Assembly (NCBI RefSeq): GCF_003086695.1
Contig: NZ_CP025999.1
Location: 2,831,680-2,895,679 of the forward strand
Length of the DNA: 64,000 nt
Source: Stenotrophomonas sp. SAU14A_NAIMI4_8
Lineage (GTDB): Bacteria > Pseudomonadota > Gammaproteobacteria > Xanthomonadales > Xanthomonadaceae
Direction of reading: 5' to 3'
The translations under genes and the position numbers were made by a program. Within the stretch, counting starts at the first letter, position 1, and every line of letters begins with the position of its first letter. This document shows, piece after piece, positions 18,197 through 27,895 of the stretch. The notes beneath the pieces are model-generated. The model worked only from the letters and a program-made list of their open reading frames with translations, ran no database searches and was not told the DNA's origin.

Positions 18197-19393
18197 TTAG
18201 CCGCGGTTGACCTGCGCATACAGGGTCGAGCTCATGCCAAAGAGCTTGATGAAGCCTTCGGCCTCTTCCACGCCCCAGTCGGCCGACTGCGCGTAGGTGG
18301 CACCCTTGGTGTTGAGCAGGTGCGGCGACTTCACCGCCACCGCGTCGACGCGGCCGCCACGGGTTTCCAGCACCACTTCGCCGTTCACCTTGGCCTGCGA
18401 GGACTTCAGGAACGCTTCGATGTCGGTCTTCAGCGGGTCGTGGTAGAAGCCTTCGTACACCAGCTCCACCCACTTGCGCGCCACGTCCGGCTTGAAGCGG
18501 TTCTGCTGCTTGGTCAGCACCGCATCTTCCAGCGCGCGGTGCGCGGCCAGCAGCGAAACCAGGCCCGGTGCTTCGAACACGATGCGGCCCTTCAGGCCGA
18601 TCACGGTGTCACCGGTGTAGACGCCACGGCCGACCCCATAGGGGGCGAACAGCTTGTTCAGCTGGGCCAGGATCTGGTCGCCCGGCAGGGCCTTGCCGTT
18701 CAGTTCAACGGCTTCGCCTTCCACGAACTTCAGGGTGACGGTCAGCGCCTGTTCCGGCCACTCGCTGCGCGGCGAGCACCAGCCGCGGGCGCCTTCGCCC
18801 GGTGCTTCCCAACGGTCGATCTCGCCGCCGGACATGGTCACGCCCAGCAGGTTCTCGTTGATGGTGTAGGCCTGCTGCTTGGCGCGCACGCCGAAGCCGC
18901 GCTCTTCCAGGTACTTCTGCTCATAGGCGCGGGTCTGGGTGTGTTCCTTCTGGATCTCGCGGATCGGCGCGATGATCTGGTAGTCACCCAGGGCCTTCAC
19001 GGCCAGGTCGAAGCGGACCTGGTCGTTGCCCATGCCGGTGCAGCCGTGGGCGATGATGTTGGTGCCCAGTTCGGCGGCACGCTTCAGCGCGGCATCTACG
19101 ATCAGGTAACGGTCGGACACCAGCAGCGGGTACTGGCCCTGGTAGCCTTCGCCGGCCCACACGAACGGCTTGACGAAGCCTTCCCAGATGGCCGGGCCAC
19201 CGTTGACGGTCACGTGGCTGGTGACGCCCAGTTCGGCGGCGCGCTTTTCGATGAAATCGCGCTCTTCATCATCCACGCCGCCGGTATCGGCGAACACGGT
19301 GTGCACGTTGTAGCCGCGCTCCTGCAGGTAGGGCACGCAGAAGCTGGTATCCAGGCCGCCGGAGAAGGCGAGAACGACGTCTTTGTTGCTCAT
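18197..19393 (-). CDS. argG: Argininosuccinate synthase
   Basis: A 398-residue cytoplasmic enzyme joining citrulline and aspartate with ATP. The N-terminal PP-loop [13 protein letters not shown] is intact, with [13 protein letters not shown] further on. ATG at 19393 is chosen because the PP-loop then starts at the usual place near residue 7. It lies downstream of argF' with a GTAG palindrome between them. Confidence 0.96.
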   Translation of the reverse strand: MSNKDVVLAFSGGLDTSFCVPYLQERGYNVHTVFADTGGVDDEERDFIEKRAAELGVTSHVTVNGGPAIWEGFVKPFVWAGEGYQGQYPLLVSDRYLIVDAALKRAAELGTNIIAHGCTGMGNDQVRFDLAVKALGDYQIIAPIREIQKEHTQTRAYEQKYLEERGFGVRAKQQAYTINENLLGVTMSGGEIDRWEAPGEGARGWCSPRSEWPEQALTVTLKFVEGEAVELNGKALPGDQILAQLNKLFAPYGVGRGVYTGDTVIGLKGRIVFEAPGLVSLLAAHRALEDAVLTKQQNRFKPDVARKWVELVYEGFYHDPLKTDIEAFLKSSQAKVNGEVVLETRGGRVDAVAVKSPHLLNTKGATYAQSADWGVEEAEGFIKLFGMSSTLYAQVNRG

Positions 19394-19410
19394 GGGGAGG
19401 GTATGTCCTG

Positions 19411-19434
19411 GTAGCACCGGGCCGTGCCCGGCGG
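19411..19434. repeat. GTAG palindrome between argF' and argG
   Basis: GTAGCACCGGGCC and its near mirror, with arms CCGGGC/GCCCGG. It is in the same family as the units at 18110-18133, 32765-32788 and 47220-47243. It lies within the arg transcript. Confidence 0.7.
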
Positions 19435-19457
19435 AAATGATTGAATCGGAGAAAAAA

Positions 19458-20468
19458 TCAGCGACCGGCAACCGCGGCCATGATCGCCTTCTGCACGTGC
19501 AGGCGGTTCTCGGCTTCGTTGATGGCGATGCACTGCGGCGAATCCATCACGCCGTCGGTGGCCTTCACGTTGCGGCGCAGCGGCAGGCAGTGGCTGAACA
19601 CACCGTTGTTGGTCAGCGCCATCTTGCGTTCGTCGACGATGAAGTGCTTGTACTGGTCGCGGATCGGCTTTTCCGGCTCCCAGTTGCCGAAGAACGGCAG
19701 CGCGCCCCAGCTCTTGGCGTACACTACGTCGGCACCGGCGTAGGCGCTGTCGATGTCATGGCTGATCTTCAGCGAACCGCCGCTCTCGGCCACGTTCTGC
19801 TCGGCCCAGCCCATGTAGCGGTCGTCCAGGATGTAATCGGCGGTCGGGCACAGCAGGGTCACGTCCATGCCCATGCGGGTGGCGATGGTCAGCGCCGAAT
19901 TGGCCACCGCGGTGTTCAGCGGCTTGGGGTGGTAGGTCCAGGTCAGCACGTACTTCTTGCCACGCAGGTCCTGCGTACCGAAGTGTTCCTGCAGGGCCAT
20001 GATGTGGGCCAGCTCCTGGCACGGGTGGGTGATGGTCTCCATGTTGATGACCGGCACCGGGGAGTACTTGGCGAAGCTGTTGAGGACGATGTCCTGGCGG
20101 TCGTAGGCCCAGTCCACGAACTTGGGGAACGCGCGCACGGCGATGATGTCGCAGTAACGGCCCAGCACCTTGGCCACTTCGGCGATGTGCTCTTCGGTAT
20201 CGCCATCCATCACCGTGCCGAGGTTGAACTCGATCGGCCACGCATCCTTGCCCGGCTGCAGCACCACCGCGTGGGCACCGAGCTGGAAGGCGCCCAGTTC
20301 GAAGCTGGTACGGGTGCGCATGGACGGGTTGAAGAACACCAGCGCGATCGACTTGCCCTTGAGCTGGTCGCCGATCTTGTTGCGCTTGAACAGCTCGGCC
20401 TGGGTCAGCAGGGCGTCAAGCTCGCTGCGGCTCCAGTCCTGGGTGTTCAGGAAGTGCTTGGGGGACAT
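19458..20468 (-). CDS. argF': N-acetylornithine carbamoyltransferase
   Basis: A 336-residue enzyme transferring a carbamoyl group to N-acetylornithine. The carbamoyl-phosphate motif is SMRTRTS (49-55). Glu92, in DTEEHIAE, and Lys302, in RRNVKATD, coincide with the residues that mark the X. campestris enzyme (substrate choice, and a carboxylated lysine). The ordinary ornithine enzyme has HCLPA; here the sequence is HCLPLRR. Two tandem ATGs occur; the second (20468) is 7 bp from AAGG. It is first in the long arg-pro unit. Confidence 0.94.
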   Translation of the reverse strand: MSPKHFLNTQDWSRSELDALLTQAELFKRNKIGDQLKGKSIALVFFNPSMRTRTSFELGAFQLGAHAVVLQPGKDAWPIEFNLGTVMDGDTEEHIAEVAKVLGRYCDIIAVRAFPKFVDWAYDRQDIVLNSFAKYSPVPVINMETITHPCQELAHIMALQEHFGTQDLRGKKYVLTWTYHPKPLNTAVANSALTIATRMGMDVTLLCPTADYILDDRYMGWAEQNVAESGGSLKISHDIDSAYAGADVVYAKSWGALPFFGNWEPEKPIRDQYKHFIVDERKMALTNNGVFSHCLPLRRNVKATDGVMDSPQCIAINEAENRLHVQKAIMAAVAGR

Positions 20469-20576
20469 CATCTTTCCTTGCGTGGCGGCGCCGGGCTGCG
20501 GCGCGGTGGAAGGGAAAACCGGCAAACAGGGTGGTGCGAAATGGTTGCAGATGAAGCTTTCAGGACGCGGAAACGA

Positions 20577-20608
20577 AAAAACCCAGCCGGCGGGCTGGGT
20601 TTTTTTCG
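20577..20608 (-). terminator. Terminator between the periplasmic unknown and argF'
   Basis: ACCCAGCC (20581-20588) pairs with GGCTGGGT (20593-20600), with A and T runs on either side. It is well placed to end the upstream minus-strand gene 110 bp before argF'. An attenuator role for the arg unit cannot be excluded, but no leader peptide rich in Arg was found. Confidence 0.75.
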
Positions 20609-20787
20609 GACGAACAGCAGAAAGCTCCGGTTACCCAGCGGAAATGTGGGGTTCCGGTCGACGGGCACGCGACGTCATGCCAGTGGCCTGGCGGGCGGCG
20701 CTGCTGTCGTGCTGGAAGTCGGTGAGCTTCATGGCCGAACATCTTTGCATGGGCGGGGGGCCTGCGCAAGGGGCAGGCGTCGCAGAA

Positions 20788-21351
20788 TCAGGGCGAAGCG
20801 CCAGCGGTCTGGTCGGCGCCCACCCAGGGGGTGATCGACACCCGGATCTTCAGCCGGTTGCCGGGGTCTTCTGGCAGCCGCGAGCGGTACTTGGTGCCCT
20901 TGTAGACGTAATCCACGTCGTAGGCGATGGGGCGGCGGAATTCACGGCCCACCGGCACGATGCGGCAGTCGCGGGTCAGCATGGGTCCATTGTTGGCCGG
21001 GGCCGGGGCCGGGTTCTCGGCGGCCACCTCGGCGGCGGCCTCCTCGTCGCTGCGCTTGAACATCGAGCGCACCGAGTCCCAGAAGCGGCCGATCCTGCCC
21101 TTGTCCTCCACCGGCTCCTCGCCGGTCACGTTCACCGGGGCCAGGGTCCGGGTGGACACTGGCTCGCAGTGTTCTTCGGTGCGGGTGGCGCGCAGGGTCT
21201 GGAACACCGGCTCGACGTTCAGCACCTGGGCGTAGTCGAACTTCACGTTTTCCACGATCACCACACGGTTGCGCGGCTCGGCCTCCTGGGCCCGGACCAC
21301 GAACGGCGCCGCCGACAGGCAGGCCAGGGTCAGCAACGCGGTGGTTTTCAT
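20788..21351 (-). CDS. Periplasmic protein of unknown function
   Basis: A 187-residue protein whose start at 21351 gives a signal peptide, MKTTALLTLACLSAAPFVVRAQ. After it come short beta-like segments (NRVVIVENVKFDYAQVLNVEP), a Cys in TEEHCEPVSTR, a variable Ala/Pro/Glu-rich middle, and a second Cys in LTRDCRIVPVG before YDVDYVYKGTKYRSRLPEDPG. The two Cys could form a disulfide. The C-terminal stretch resembles small conserved outer-membrane-associated proteins of xanthomonads, but no function is recognised. It is divergent from cysS. Confidence 0.75.
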   Translation of the reverse strand: MKTTALLTLACLSAAPFVVRAQEAEPRNRVVIVENVKFDYAQVLNVEPVFQTLRATRTEEHCEPVSTRTLAPVNVTGEEPVEDKGRIGRFWDSVRSMFKRSDEEAAAEVAAENPAPAPANNGPMLTRDCRIVPVGREFRRPIAYDVDYVYKGTKYRSRLPEDPGNRLKIRVSITPWVGADQTAGASP

Positions 21352-21526
21352 TGGCGACGGAAGGAAGGACACGGCAATAGTGTAGGCAGTGACGACCGCA
21401 AGGGGCTGAACATTACCCGTCCGCGCCGCTCCTGCCCACCCCACCCCACCCGCCAGTGGGCTCCGGCGCCCCCAAAGGGCCCCGACACGTTCTAAAATCA
21501 CAGGCTTGTCCCCCACCCCGATCCCC

Positions 21527-22903
21527 ATGACCCTGCGCCTGCACAACAACCTGACTCGCCAGCTCGAACCGTTCACCCCGATCGATCCGGCCTGTCCGAC
21601 CCTGTATGTGTGCGGCCCCACGGTCTACAACTACGTGCATATCGGCAACGCCCGTGGCCCGGTGGTGTTTGGGGTGCTGGCCGACCTGCTGCGGCGCCGC
21701 TTCGGCGCGCTGCGCTACGCCCGCAACATCACCGACGTGGACGACAAGATCAACACCGCCGCGCGCGAGCAGGGCGTGCCGATCAGCACCATCACCGACA
21801 AGTTCGCCGCCGCCTACCGTGAAGACATGGCCGCGCTGGGCGTGGTGCCGCCGGACATCGAGCCGGAAGTAACCGCGCACATGCCGCAGATCATCACCAT
21901 GATCGAGCAGCTGATCGACAACGGCCATGCCTACGCCGCCGAGGGCCACGTGCTGTTCGCAGTGGCCAGCTTCGATGGCTACGGCAAGCTTTCGCGCCGC
22001 GACCCGGAAGAAATGCTGGCCGGCGCCCGCGTGGAAGTGGCCCCGTACAAGCGCGACGCCGGCGATTTCGTGCTGTGGAAGCCGTCCAGCGACGACCTGC
22101 CCGGCTGGGAATCGCCGTGGGGCCGCGGCCGCCCGGGCTGGCACATCGAATGCTCGGCGATGGCCGCCGCCCACCTGGGCGAGACCATCGACATCCACGC
22201 CGGCGGCGTGGACCTGCAGTTCCCGCACCACGAGAACGAGATCGCGCAGAGCGAATGCGCGCACGGTGGCAAGGTCTTCGCCCGCTTCTGGCTGCACAAC
22301 GGCATGCTCAACTTCGGCGGCGCCAAGATGAGCAAGTCGCTGGGCAACATCGAGCGCGTGCACGACCTGGTACGCCAGCACCCGCCCGAAGCGCTGCGCC
22401 TGGCCCTGCTGTCGGCCCATTACCGGCAGCCGCTGGACTGGTCCGATGCACTCATCGAACAGTCCGCGCGCACCCTGGACCGCCTGTACGGCACCCTGCG
22501 CGACCTGGTGGATGTGGATGCTGCGGCCGTCATTCCGGCGTCGGTGGAAGCCACCCTGGACGATGACCTGAACACCCCACAGGCGCTGGCCGAGGTCGCC
22601 CGCATTGCCGGCGAGGCCCGCCGTGCCACCGACCCGACCGAGCGCGCGCGCCTGAAGAGCGAGCTGCTCGGCGCCGGCCTGGCGCTGGGCCTGCTGCAGG
22701 CCGACCCGGCGCAGTGGTTCGGCACCGCCGCCAGCGAAGGCGACGACGATGCGCGCATCCAGGGCCTGATCGACGAACGTGCCGCGGCCAAGCAGGCCCG
22801 CGATTTCGCCCGCTCCGACGCCATCCGCGACCAGCTGGCCGCCGAGGGCATCGTGCTGGAAGACACCCCGCAGGGCGTGCGCTGGGTGCGCAAGCGCGCC
22901 TGA
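21527..22903 (+). CDS. cysS: Cysteinyl-tRNA synthetase
   Basis: A 458-residue class I synthetase charging tRNA-Cys. The zinc/substrate Cys is in VCGPTVYN, the HIGH-like motif is HIGNARG, and WHIECSAM and [10 protein letters not shown] supply further zinc ligands; AKMSKSLGN is intact. ATG at 21527 is preferred over an upstream in-frame TTG (21506). A possible -10, TAAAAT, lies at 21493-21498. sufE follows 54 bp on. Confidence 0.96.
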   Translation: MTLRLHNNLTRQLEPFTPIDPACPTLYVCGPTVYNYVHIGNARGPVVFGVLADLLRRRFGALRYARNITDVDDKINTAAREQGVPISTITDKFAAAYREDMAALGVVPPDIEPEVTAHMPQIITMIEQLIDNGHAYAAEGHVLFAVASFDGYGKLSRRDPEEMLAGARVEVAPYKRDAGDFVLWKPSSDDLPGWESPWGRGRPGWHIECSAMAAAHLGETIDIHAGGVDLQFPHHENEIAQSECAHGGKVFARFWLHNGMLNFGGAKMSKSLGNIERVHDLVRQHPPEALRLALLSAHYRQPLDWSDALIEQSARTLDRLYGTLRDLVDVDAAAVIPASVEATLDDDLNTPQALAEVARIAGEARRATDPTERARLKSELLGAGLALGLLQADPAQWFGTAASEGDDDARIQGLIDERAAAKQARDFARSDAIRDQLAAEGIVLEDTPQGVRWVRKRA

Positions 22904-22957
22904 CCGCCCTGCCCCGTGGCCGGCGCCCCCGGCCACGCCCCCACTGCAGAGACCGTT

Positions 22958-23410
22958 GTGACCGACTCCCCGTTCCCGCTTGAACCCACCGCCGCCGAGG
23001 CGCAGAGCGCCATTGCCGAAGAATTCGCCTTCTTTGGCGACTGGTCCGAACGCTACCAGTACCTGATCGATCTGGGCCGCAAGCTGCCGACCTTCCCGGA
23101 AGAGTGGAAGACCGAAGAGCACCGCCTGCTGGGCTGCCAGTCGATGGTGTGGATCGTGCCGGAAGGCAACGCGCAGTCGCTGCGCTTCCACGCCATCAGC
23201 GATTCGGCCATCGTCTCGGGCCTGATCTTCCTGGCCCTGCGCGTGTACTCGGGCCGCTCGGCCCAGGAAATCCTGGCCACCGAACCCAGCTACATCCAGG
23301 ACATCGGCCTGGCCCGCCACCTCTCGCCCACCCGCAGTAATGGCGTGGCCGCGATGCTGGCCTTCATCCGCGAGACCGCGCAGGCCCAGCTGCAGCGCGA
23401 ACAGCCGTGA
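22958..23410 (+). CDS. sufE: SufE family sulfur acceptor
   Basis: A 150-residue SufE protein. The persulfide-carrying Cys60 lies in EEHRLLGCQSMVW, and the LIFLALRVYSGRSAQEIL helix is typical. SufE takes sulfur from a SufS-type cysteine desulfurase for Fe-S cluster assembly; no suf operon is in the window. GTG at 22958 is taken as the start, since it removes an Ala/Pro-rich extension that would arise from an upstream GTG (22916). It overlaps the following transporter gene by four bases. Confidence 0.9.
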   Translation: MTDSPFPLEPTAAEAQSAIAEEFAFFGDWSERYQYLIDLGRKLPTFPEEWKTEEHRLLGCQSMVWIVPEGNAQSLRFHAISDSAIVSGLIFLALRVYSGRSAQEILATEPSYIQDIGLARHLSPTRSNGVAAMLAFIRETAQAQLQREQP

Positions 23411-24654
23411 ACGCCGCCGCCACTGGAGAGGAAGGCGCGCTGGCCCTGCTGGGCCGGCCCGGCTTTGCCAAGCTGCTGGCCTACCGCATCTTCGCCATGC
23501 TGTCCTACCAGGTGGTGGCCGTCACCGTCGGCTGGCACATCTACGAAGTCACCCGCAATCCGTTCTCGCTGGGCCTGGTCGGCCTGGCCGAGGTGCTGCC
23601 GTTCTTCTGCGTGGCGCCGTTTGCCGGCTACCTGGTGGACCACCTGCCGCGGCGCCGGCTGGGCATGGTTGCCTGCGCCGGGCTGGTGGCCACGGCCATC
23701 GTGCTGACCTGCGTGGCAAAGGGCTGGCTGCCGTTCCACGGGGTCTGGCCGATCTATGCGGCCATCGCCCTGACCGGCATGGTGCGTGCCTTCCTGTCAC
23801 CCATCTACAACGCCCTGTTCGCCCGCGTGCTGGCCCGTGAGCAGTTCGCGCGCGGCGCCGGGCTGGGCAGCGTGGTGTTCCAGTCGGGCATGGTGGTGGG
23901 CCCGGCGCTGGGCGGCATCCTGGTTGGCTGGGGCGGCAAGGGGCTCTCCTACGCGGTGGCCACCGGCTTCGCGCTGGTCGCGCTGGGCTGCCTGGCCACG
24001 CTGAAAGTGAGCGAACCGGTGCATGACGGCCCGGCCGCGCCGATCTTCAAGAGCATCGCCGAAGGTGCGCGCTTCGTGGTCGGCAACCGCATCATGGTCG
24101 GCGCGATGGCGCTGGACATGTTCTCGGTGCTGCTGGGCGGCGTGGTGGCGATGCTGCCGGCCTTCCTGCAGGAGATCCTGCACCATGGCCCGGAAGGGCT
24201 GGGCATCCTGCGCGCGGCGCCGGCGTTGGGTTCGATTGCGGTGGGCCTGTGGCTGGCCCGCCACCCGCTGCAGAAGAACGCCGGGCGCGTGCTGCTGTTC
24301 GCCGTGGCCGGGTTCGGCCTGTGCGTGGTCAGCTTCGGCCTGTCCCAGCACTTCTGGCTGTCGGCGCTGATCCTGCTGTTCTACGGGGCGTTCGATGGCG
24401 TGTCTGTGGTGGTGCGCTCGACCATCCTGCAGCTGGCCACGCCCGAGGAAATGCGCGGGCGGGTGTCTTCCATCAATGGCATCTTCATCAGCTCGTCCAA
24501 CGAACTGGGCGCGTTCTACGCCGGCACGATGGCCAAGCTGCTGGGCCTGGTGCCAGCGGTGGTGCTGGGCGGCTGCGCGGTGCTGGGCGTGGCCGGCATC
24601 ACCGCCTGGAAGAACCCGACGCTGCGGAAGTTGAATCTGCGCGACCTGCAATAA
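23407..24654 (+). CDS. MFS transporter, EntS-like (DHA3) family
   Basis: A 415-residue inner-membrane protein with about twelve hydrophobic segments. The opening LLAYRIFAMLSYQVVAVTVGWHIYEVTRNPFSLGLVGLAEVLP and the loop DHLPRRRLG are characteristic of the EntS/DHA3 group, which includes siderophore and drug exporters. Substrate is unknown. It uses GTG, overlapping the sufE stop (GTGA). It converges on the dksA-like gene with a shared terminator between. Confidence 0.85.
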   Translation: MNAAATGEEGALALLGRPGFAKLLAYRIFAMLSYQVVAVTVGWHIYEVTRNPFSLGLVGLAEVLPFFCVAPFAGYLVDHLPRRRLGMVACAGLVATAIVLTCVAKGWLPFHGVWPIYAAIALTGMVRAFLSPIYNALFARVLAREQFARGAGLGSVVFQSGMVVGPALGGILVGWGGKGLSYAVATGFALVALGCLATLKVSEPVHDGPAAPIFKSIAEGARFVVGNRIMVGAMALDMFSVLLGGVVAMLPAFLQEILHHGPEGLGILRAAPALGSIAVGLWLARHPLQKNAGRVLLFAVAGFGLCVVSFGLSQHFWLSALILLFYGAFDGVSVVVRSTILQLATPEEMRGRVSSINGIFISSSNELGAFYAGTMAKLLGLVPAVVLGGCAVLGVAGITAWKNPTLRKLNLRDLQ

Positions 24655-24673
24655 CGTCCGCGGCGGCGCCCGG

Positions 24674-24695
24674 CAGATCCACGCCATGCGTGGAT
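24674..24695. repeat. SMAG-like palindrome with GCAG
   Basis: GATCCACGCCATGCGTGGAT preceded by GCA rather than GTA, so the diagnostic tetranucleotide is mutated. It lies between two convergent genes. Confidence 0.65.
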
Positions 24696-24725
24696 GCATG
24701 TTTCCGGATCCGGCGACCACCCAAC

Positions 24726-24753
24726 AAAAAACCCGGCCAAGGCCGGGTTTTTC
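24726..24753. terminator. Bidirectional terminator
   Basis: CCCGGCC-AA-GGCCGGG at 24732-24747 with an A run on one side and Ts on the other. It serves both the MFS gene and the dksA-like gene. Confidence 0.85.
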
Positions 24754-24777
24754 GCATGACCCCACAATGCTCTGGAA

Positions 24778-26019
24778 TCAGTCGCCCTGCTGCTTCTGCA
24801 GGTGCTCCCAACGCTCCTGGGCGTCGATGGTGCGCTCGGCGGTCAGGCGCGCTTCCAAGCGCTCCAGGCCGATTTCTTCACCAGTGTCCACGCAGTAGCC
24901 GTAGTCACCTGCTTCAAGGCGCTTGAGGGTGCTGTCGATCTTGCCGATCAGCTTGCGGTAGCGGTCACGGGTACGCAGTTCCAGCGAGTTCTCGGTCTCG
25001 CGGGTCGCACGCTCGGCTTCGTCGCCGATGTCACGCACTTCCTCGCGCAGGTTCTCGATGGTCTGCTTGGACTCTTCCACCAGGTCACCACGCCAGTTCT
25101 GCAGGCGCTGACGGAAGTATTCCTGCTGCAGCGAGCTCATGTATTCCTCTTCCGAGGACGGCTTGTAGCCAGCCGGCAGGATCGGGCGGCCAGTGGCCTC
25201 GTCGGTCTTGTATTCGATGACCTTGTACTTGCTGCGCGGGGCCGGCGCCGCCGAACGGGCGGTCACAGCCACGGCAACCTTGCCGACGGGGCGCGACACG
25301 GTCTTCGGAGCGGTATCAGGATTCACGGCGGATTTCACGGCGGTCTTGGCAGGCGATTTCGAAACGGGCACGGGATTCTTGGATTGCGGGGCCTTCGAAG
25401 CAACCGGGGCGGCGGCCGCAGCCGGCTTGGGGGCCGGAGGGGCAGCAACCACGGGGGCGGTCTTGGCCGGGACAGGCTTGGCCGGAGCAGGCTTTGCGGC
25501 AGGCTTCGGTGCGGACTTCACTACGGGGGCCGGGGCCGGCTTTGCAGCCGGCTTGGCAACATTCTTTGCGGCCTTCTTTACAACGGCAGGTGCGGGCGCC
25601 GGTTTAGCGGCAGCCGCCTTCTTCGCGGCGGGCTTGGCAGCGCCCTTGCTGGCCACCGGCTTCGGTGCCGGCTTGGGCGCGGCCTTCCTGGCAACCGGTT
25701 TGGGCGCCGGCTTGGCGGCAGCCTTCTTCACCGGAGCGGCCTTGGCAGCGGTCTTCTTCGCCACCGGGGCCTTCTTCGCCGCGGCCGCAGGCTTGGCCTT
25801 CACCGGCGCTGCCTTCTTGGCCACGGCGGGTTTGGCGGCCTTGGCCGGGGTCTTCTTTGCGGTGGCCTTCCTGGCCGCCGGTTGCGATGACGCCGCCTTC
25901 GCTGCCGGCTTGCTGGCCGACTTCGGGGCAACGGGCTTGGCCGCCAACTTCTTCACAACAGGCTTGGCGGTTTTCTTGGCGGCCTTGACGGCCTTCTTTG
26001 CAGTTTTTTTAGCAGCCAC
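24778..26019 (-). CDS. dksA: DksA-like RNA polymerase-binding protein with long basic tail
   Basis: A 413-residue protein with two parts. Residues 1 to about 270 are a low-complexity Lys/Ala/Pro tail resembling histone H1 or AlgP. The rest is a DksA coiled-coil and zinc-finger-like domain, which in other bacteria works with ppGpp at RNA polymerase. The finger has C376-x2-T379-x17-T397-x2-A400 instead of four Cys, the pattern recalled for zinc-independent DksA2. The coiled-coil tip reads GDEAERA, keeping one acidic residue as Asp and the other as Glu. GTG start; AAGGAAGAG lies 6 bp before. Tail length may vary by repeat slippage. Confidence 0.85.
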   Translation of the reverse strand: MAAKKTAKKAVKAAKKTAKPVVKKLAAKPVAPKSASKPAAKAASSQPAARKATAKKTPAKAAKPAVAKKAAPVKAKPAAAAKKAPVAKKTAAKAAPVKKAAAKPAPKPVARKAAPKPAPKPVASKGAAKPAAKKAAAAKPAPAPAVVKKAAKNVAKPAAKPAPAPVVKSAPKPAAKPAPAKPVPAKTAPVVAAPPAPKPAAAAAPVASKAPQSKNPVPVSKSPAKTAVKSAVNPDTAPKTVSRPVGKVAVAVTARSAAPAPRSKYKVIEYKTDEATGRPILPAGYKPSSEEEYMSSLQQEYFRQRLQNWRGDLVEESKQTIENLREEVRDIGDEAERATRETENSLELRTRDRYRKLIGKIDSTLKRLEAGDYGYCVDTGEEIGLERLEARLTAERTIDAQERWEHLQKQQGD

Positions 26020-26063
26020 GAAACGCTCTTCCTTGGATTCCCCGGGGCCCGGGAAAGCGGGCC

Positions 26064-26092
26064 TTTATAGCCTACCCGACCGGCAGCAGCAA
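26064..26092 (-). promoter_or_regulatory. Promoter of the dksA-like gene
   Basis: On the minus strand: TTGCTG (26092-26087), 17 bp, TATAAA (26069-26064). This is a near-consensus sigma70 promoter with the start codon about 45 bp downstream of the -10. Confidence 0.75.
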
Positions 26093-26292
26093 CCTTGGGG
26101 GCCTGCTCCATTCAGTCCTGGAGCCAGCGGGCCCAACGTGGCGGTCCGAACAACCTGGCCGCCCTGCGCGGTGCGGAACCTGGCCGGCACCTGCAAGGGT
26201 GCCAGCACCGGTCGCAGGCCATCGGCGACATGCGACCAACGGCCCATCCTGCACAAATGCGGCCTTCATGCCAACTGGCATAAGATGACTGG

Positions 26293-26547
26293 GTGATCTC
26301 GCGCCTGCTCATCGCCCTGCTGCGCTTCTACAAGCGCTTCATCAGCCCCCTGCTGGGGCCGCGCTGCCGTTTCGTGCCCAGTTGTTCTGAATACGCGATG
26401 GAGGCCATCGGCCGCCACGGCCCGCTGCGCGGCAGCTGGCTGGCCGCGCGCCGGCTGGGCCGCTGCCATCCCTTCCATCCCGGCGGCTTCGATCCAGTGC
26501 CCGAGTCTTCCCACGCCCCTTCTTGCCGTTGCACAGGAAAACACTGA
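26293..26547 (+). CDS. yidD: Membrane protein insertion efficiency factor YidD
   Basis: An 84-residue protein with the YidD core [20 protein letters not shown], then CSEYAMEAI and [12 protein letters not shown]. YidD is a small amphipathic inner-membrane-associated protein that helps YidC-dependent insertion. The usual locus is rnpA-yidC; here it sits 1 bp before pyrC instead. GTG start at 26293. Confidence 0.92.
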   Translation: MISRLLIALLRFYKRFISPLLGPRCRFVPSCSEYAMEAIGRHGPLRGSWLAARRLGRCHPFHPGGFDPVPESSHAPSCRCTGKH

Positions 26548-26548
26548 C

Positions 26549-27895
26549 ATGTCCTCCACCCTCATCACCAATGCCCGCATGGTCAACGAAGGCCGCACCT
26601 TCGACGGCGACCTGCGCATCGAGAACGGCCGCATCGCGCAGATCGGCAGCGGGCTGGCCCCGCGCGACGGCGAACAGGTGGTGGACGCGGCGGGGCGCTG
26701 GCTGCTGCCCGGCATGATCGACGACCAGGTGCATTTCCGCGAACCGGGCCTGACCCACAAGGGCGACATCGCCAGCGAATCGGCGGCGGCCGTGGCCGGA
26801 GGCCTGACCAGCTTCATGGACATGCCCAACACCAACCCGCCCACGCTGGATTCGACCATCCTGGAGGCCAAGTACGAACTGGCCCGCGGCCGCGCCTGGG
26901 CCAACTATGGTTTCTACCACGGCGCCAGCAATGACAATCTGGAAGCGATCCGCGCACTGGACCCGAAGAAGGCGCCGGGCGTGAAGGTGTTCATGGGCGC
27001 GTCCACCGGCAACATGCTGGTGGACGACCCGGACACGCTGGATGCGATCTTCCGCGAATGCCCGACCCCGATCATCACGCACTGCGAAGACACGCCGATG
27101 ATCGATGCCAACCTGAAGGCATTCCAGGAAAAGTACGGCGATGCGCTGACCCCGGACATGCACCCGGACATCCGCTCGCGCGAGGCCTGCATCAAATCGA
27201 CCCGCCTGGCCATGTCGCTGGCACGCAAGCACGGCACCCGCCTGCACGTGCTGCACATTTCCACCGCCGACGAACTGGCGCTGTTCGAGAAGGGCCCGCT
27301 GATCCGTGCCGACGGCAGCCGCAAGCAGATCACCGCCGAAACCTGCGTGCACTTCCTGCACTTCGCGCGCCCTGATTACGCGACCAAGGGCAACCTGATC
27401 AAGTGCAACCCGGCCATCAAGGAAGTGTCCGACCGCGAGGCGATCACCGCCGCGCTGGCTGACGATGTGCTGGACGTGCTGGCCACCGACCACGCCCCGC
27501 ATACCTGGGAAGAGAAGCAGAAGCCCTATGCGCAGGCGCCGTCGGGCCTGCCGCTGGTGCAGTACGCCCTGGTGGCCGCGCTGGAGCGCGTGCACGAAGG
27601 CAAGCTGACCCGCGAGCAGGTGGTGCAGAAGTTCGCCCACGCCCCGGCGCAGCTGTTCGACGTGGAAGAGCGCGGCTTCCTGCGCGAAGGCTACTTCGCC
27701 GACCTGGTGCTGGTGGAAGACGTGCCGTTCACCGTCAAGCGCGAGGACGTGCTGTCCAAGTGCGGCTGGTCGCCGTTTGAAGGCACCACCTTCCGCTCGC
27801 GCGTGGCCTCGACCTGGGTGAACGGCCAGCTGGTGTGGGACGGCAGCAGGCTGGTGGGCGAACCGGCCGGCCAGCGCATGACCTACGACCGCTGA
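26549..27895 (+). CDS. pyrC: Dihydroorotase
   Basis: A 448-residue amidohydrolase that closes N-carbamoylaspartate to dihydroorotate in pyrimidine synthesis. It shows DDQVHFREPGLTHKGD, the substrate-binding MPNTNPP, ITHCED and ATDHAPHT near the C-terminal third. The usual metal pair D-x-H-x-H is replaced by D-x-Q-V-H here, a variant recalled from a subgroup including bacteroidal enzymes. It overlaps the M23 peptidase start by one base (TGATG). Confidence 0.92.
   Translation: MSSTLITNARMVNEGRTFDGDLRIENGRIAQIGSGLAPRDGEQVVDAAGRWLLPGMIDDQVHFREPGLTHKGDIASESAAAVAGGLTSFMDMPNTNPPTLDSTILEAKYELARGRAWANYGFYHGASNDNLEAIRALDPKKAPGVKVFMGASTGNMLVDDPDTLDAIFRECPTPIITHCEDTPMIDANLKAFQEKYGDALTPDMHPDIRSREACIKSTRLAMSLARKHGTRLHVLHISTADELALFEKGPLIRADGSRKQITAETCVHFLHFARPDYATKGNLIKCNPAIKEVSDREAITAALADDVLDVLATDHAPHTWEEKQKPYAQAPSGLPLVQYALVAALERVHEGKLTREQVVQKFAHAPAQLFDVEERGFLREGYFADLVLVEDVPFTVKREDVLSKCGWSPFEGTTFRSRVASTWVNGQLVWDGSRLVGEPAGQRMTYDR

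Noticed and set aside
15045..18200. A 1,051-codon open frame antisense to GNAT, argAB and argE'
   Set aside because: Shadow of genuine arginine genes; composition and lack of motifs show it is not coding.
20469..20610. Arginine attenuator or ArgR box before argF'
   Set aside because: The hairpin at 20581-20600 fits the end of the upstream gene; no Arg-rich leader peptide or ARG-box palindrome was found.
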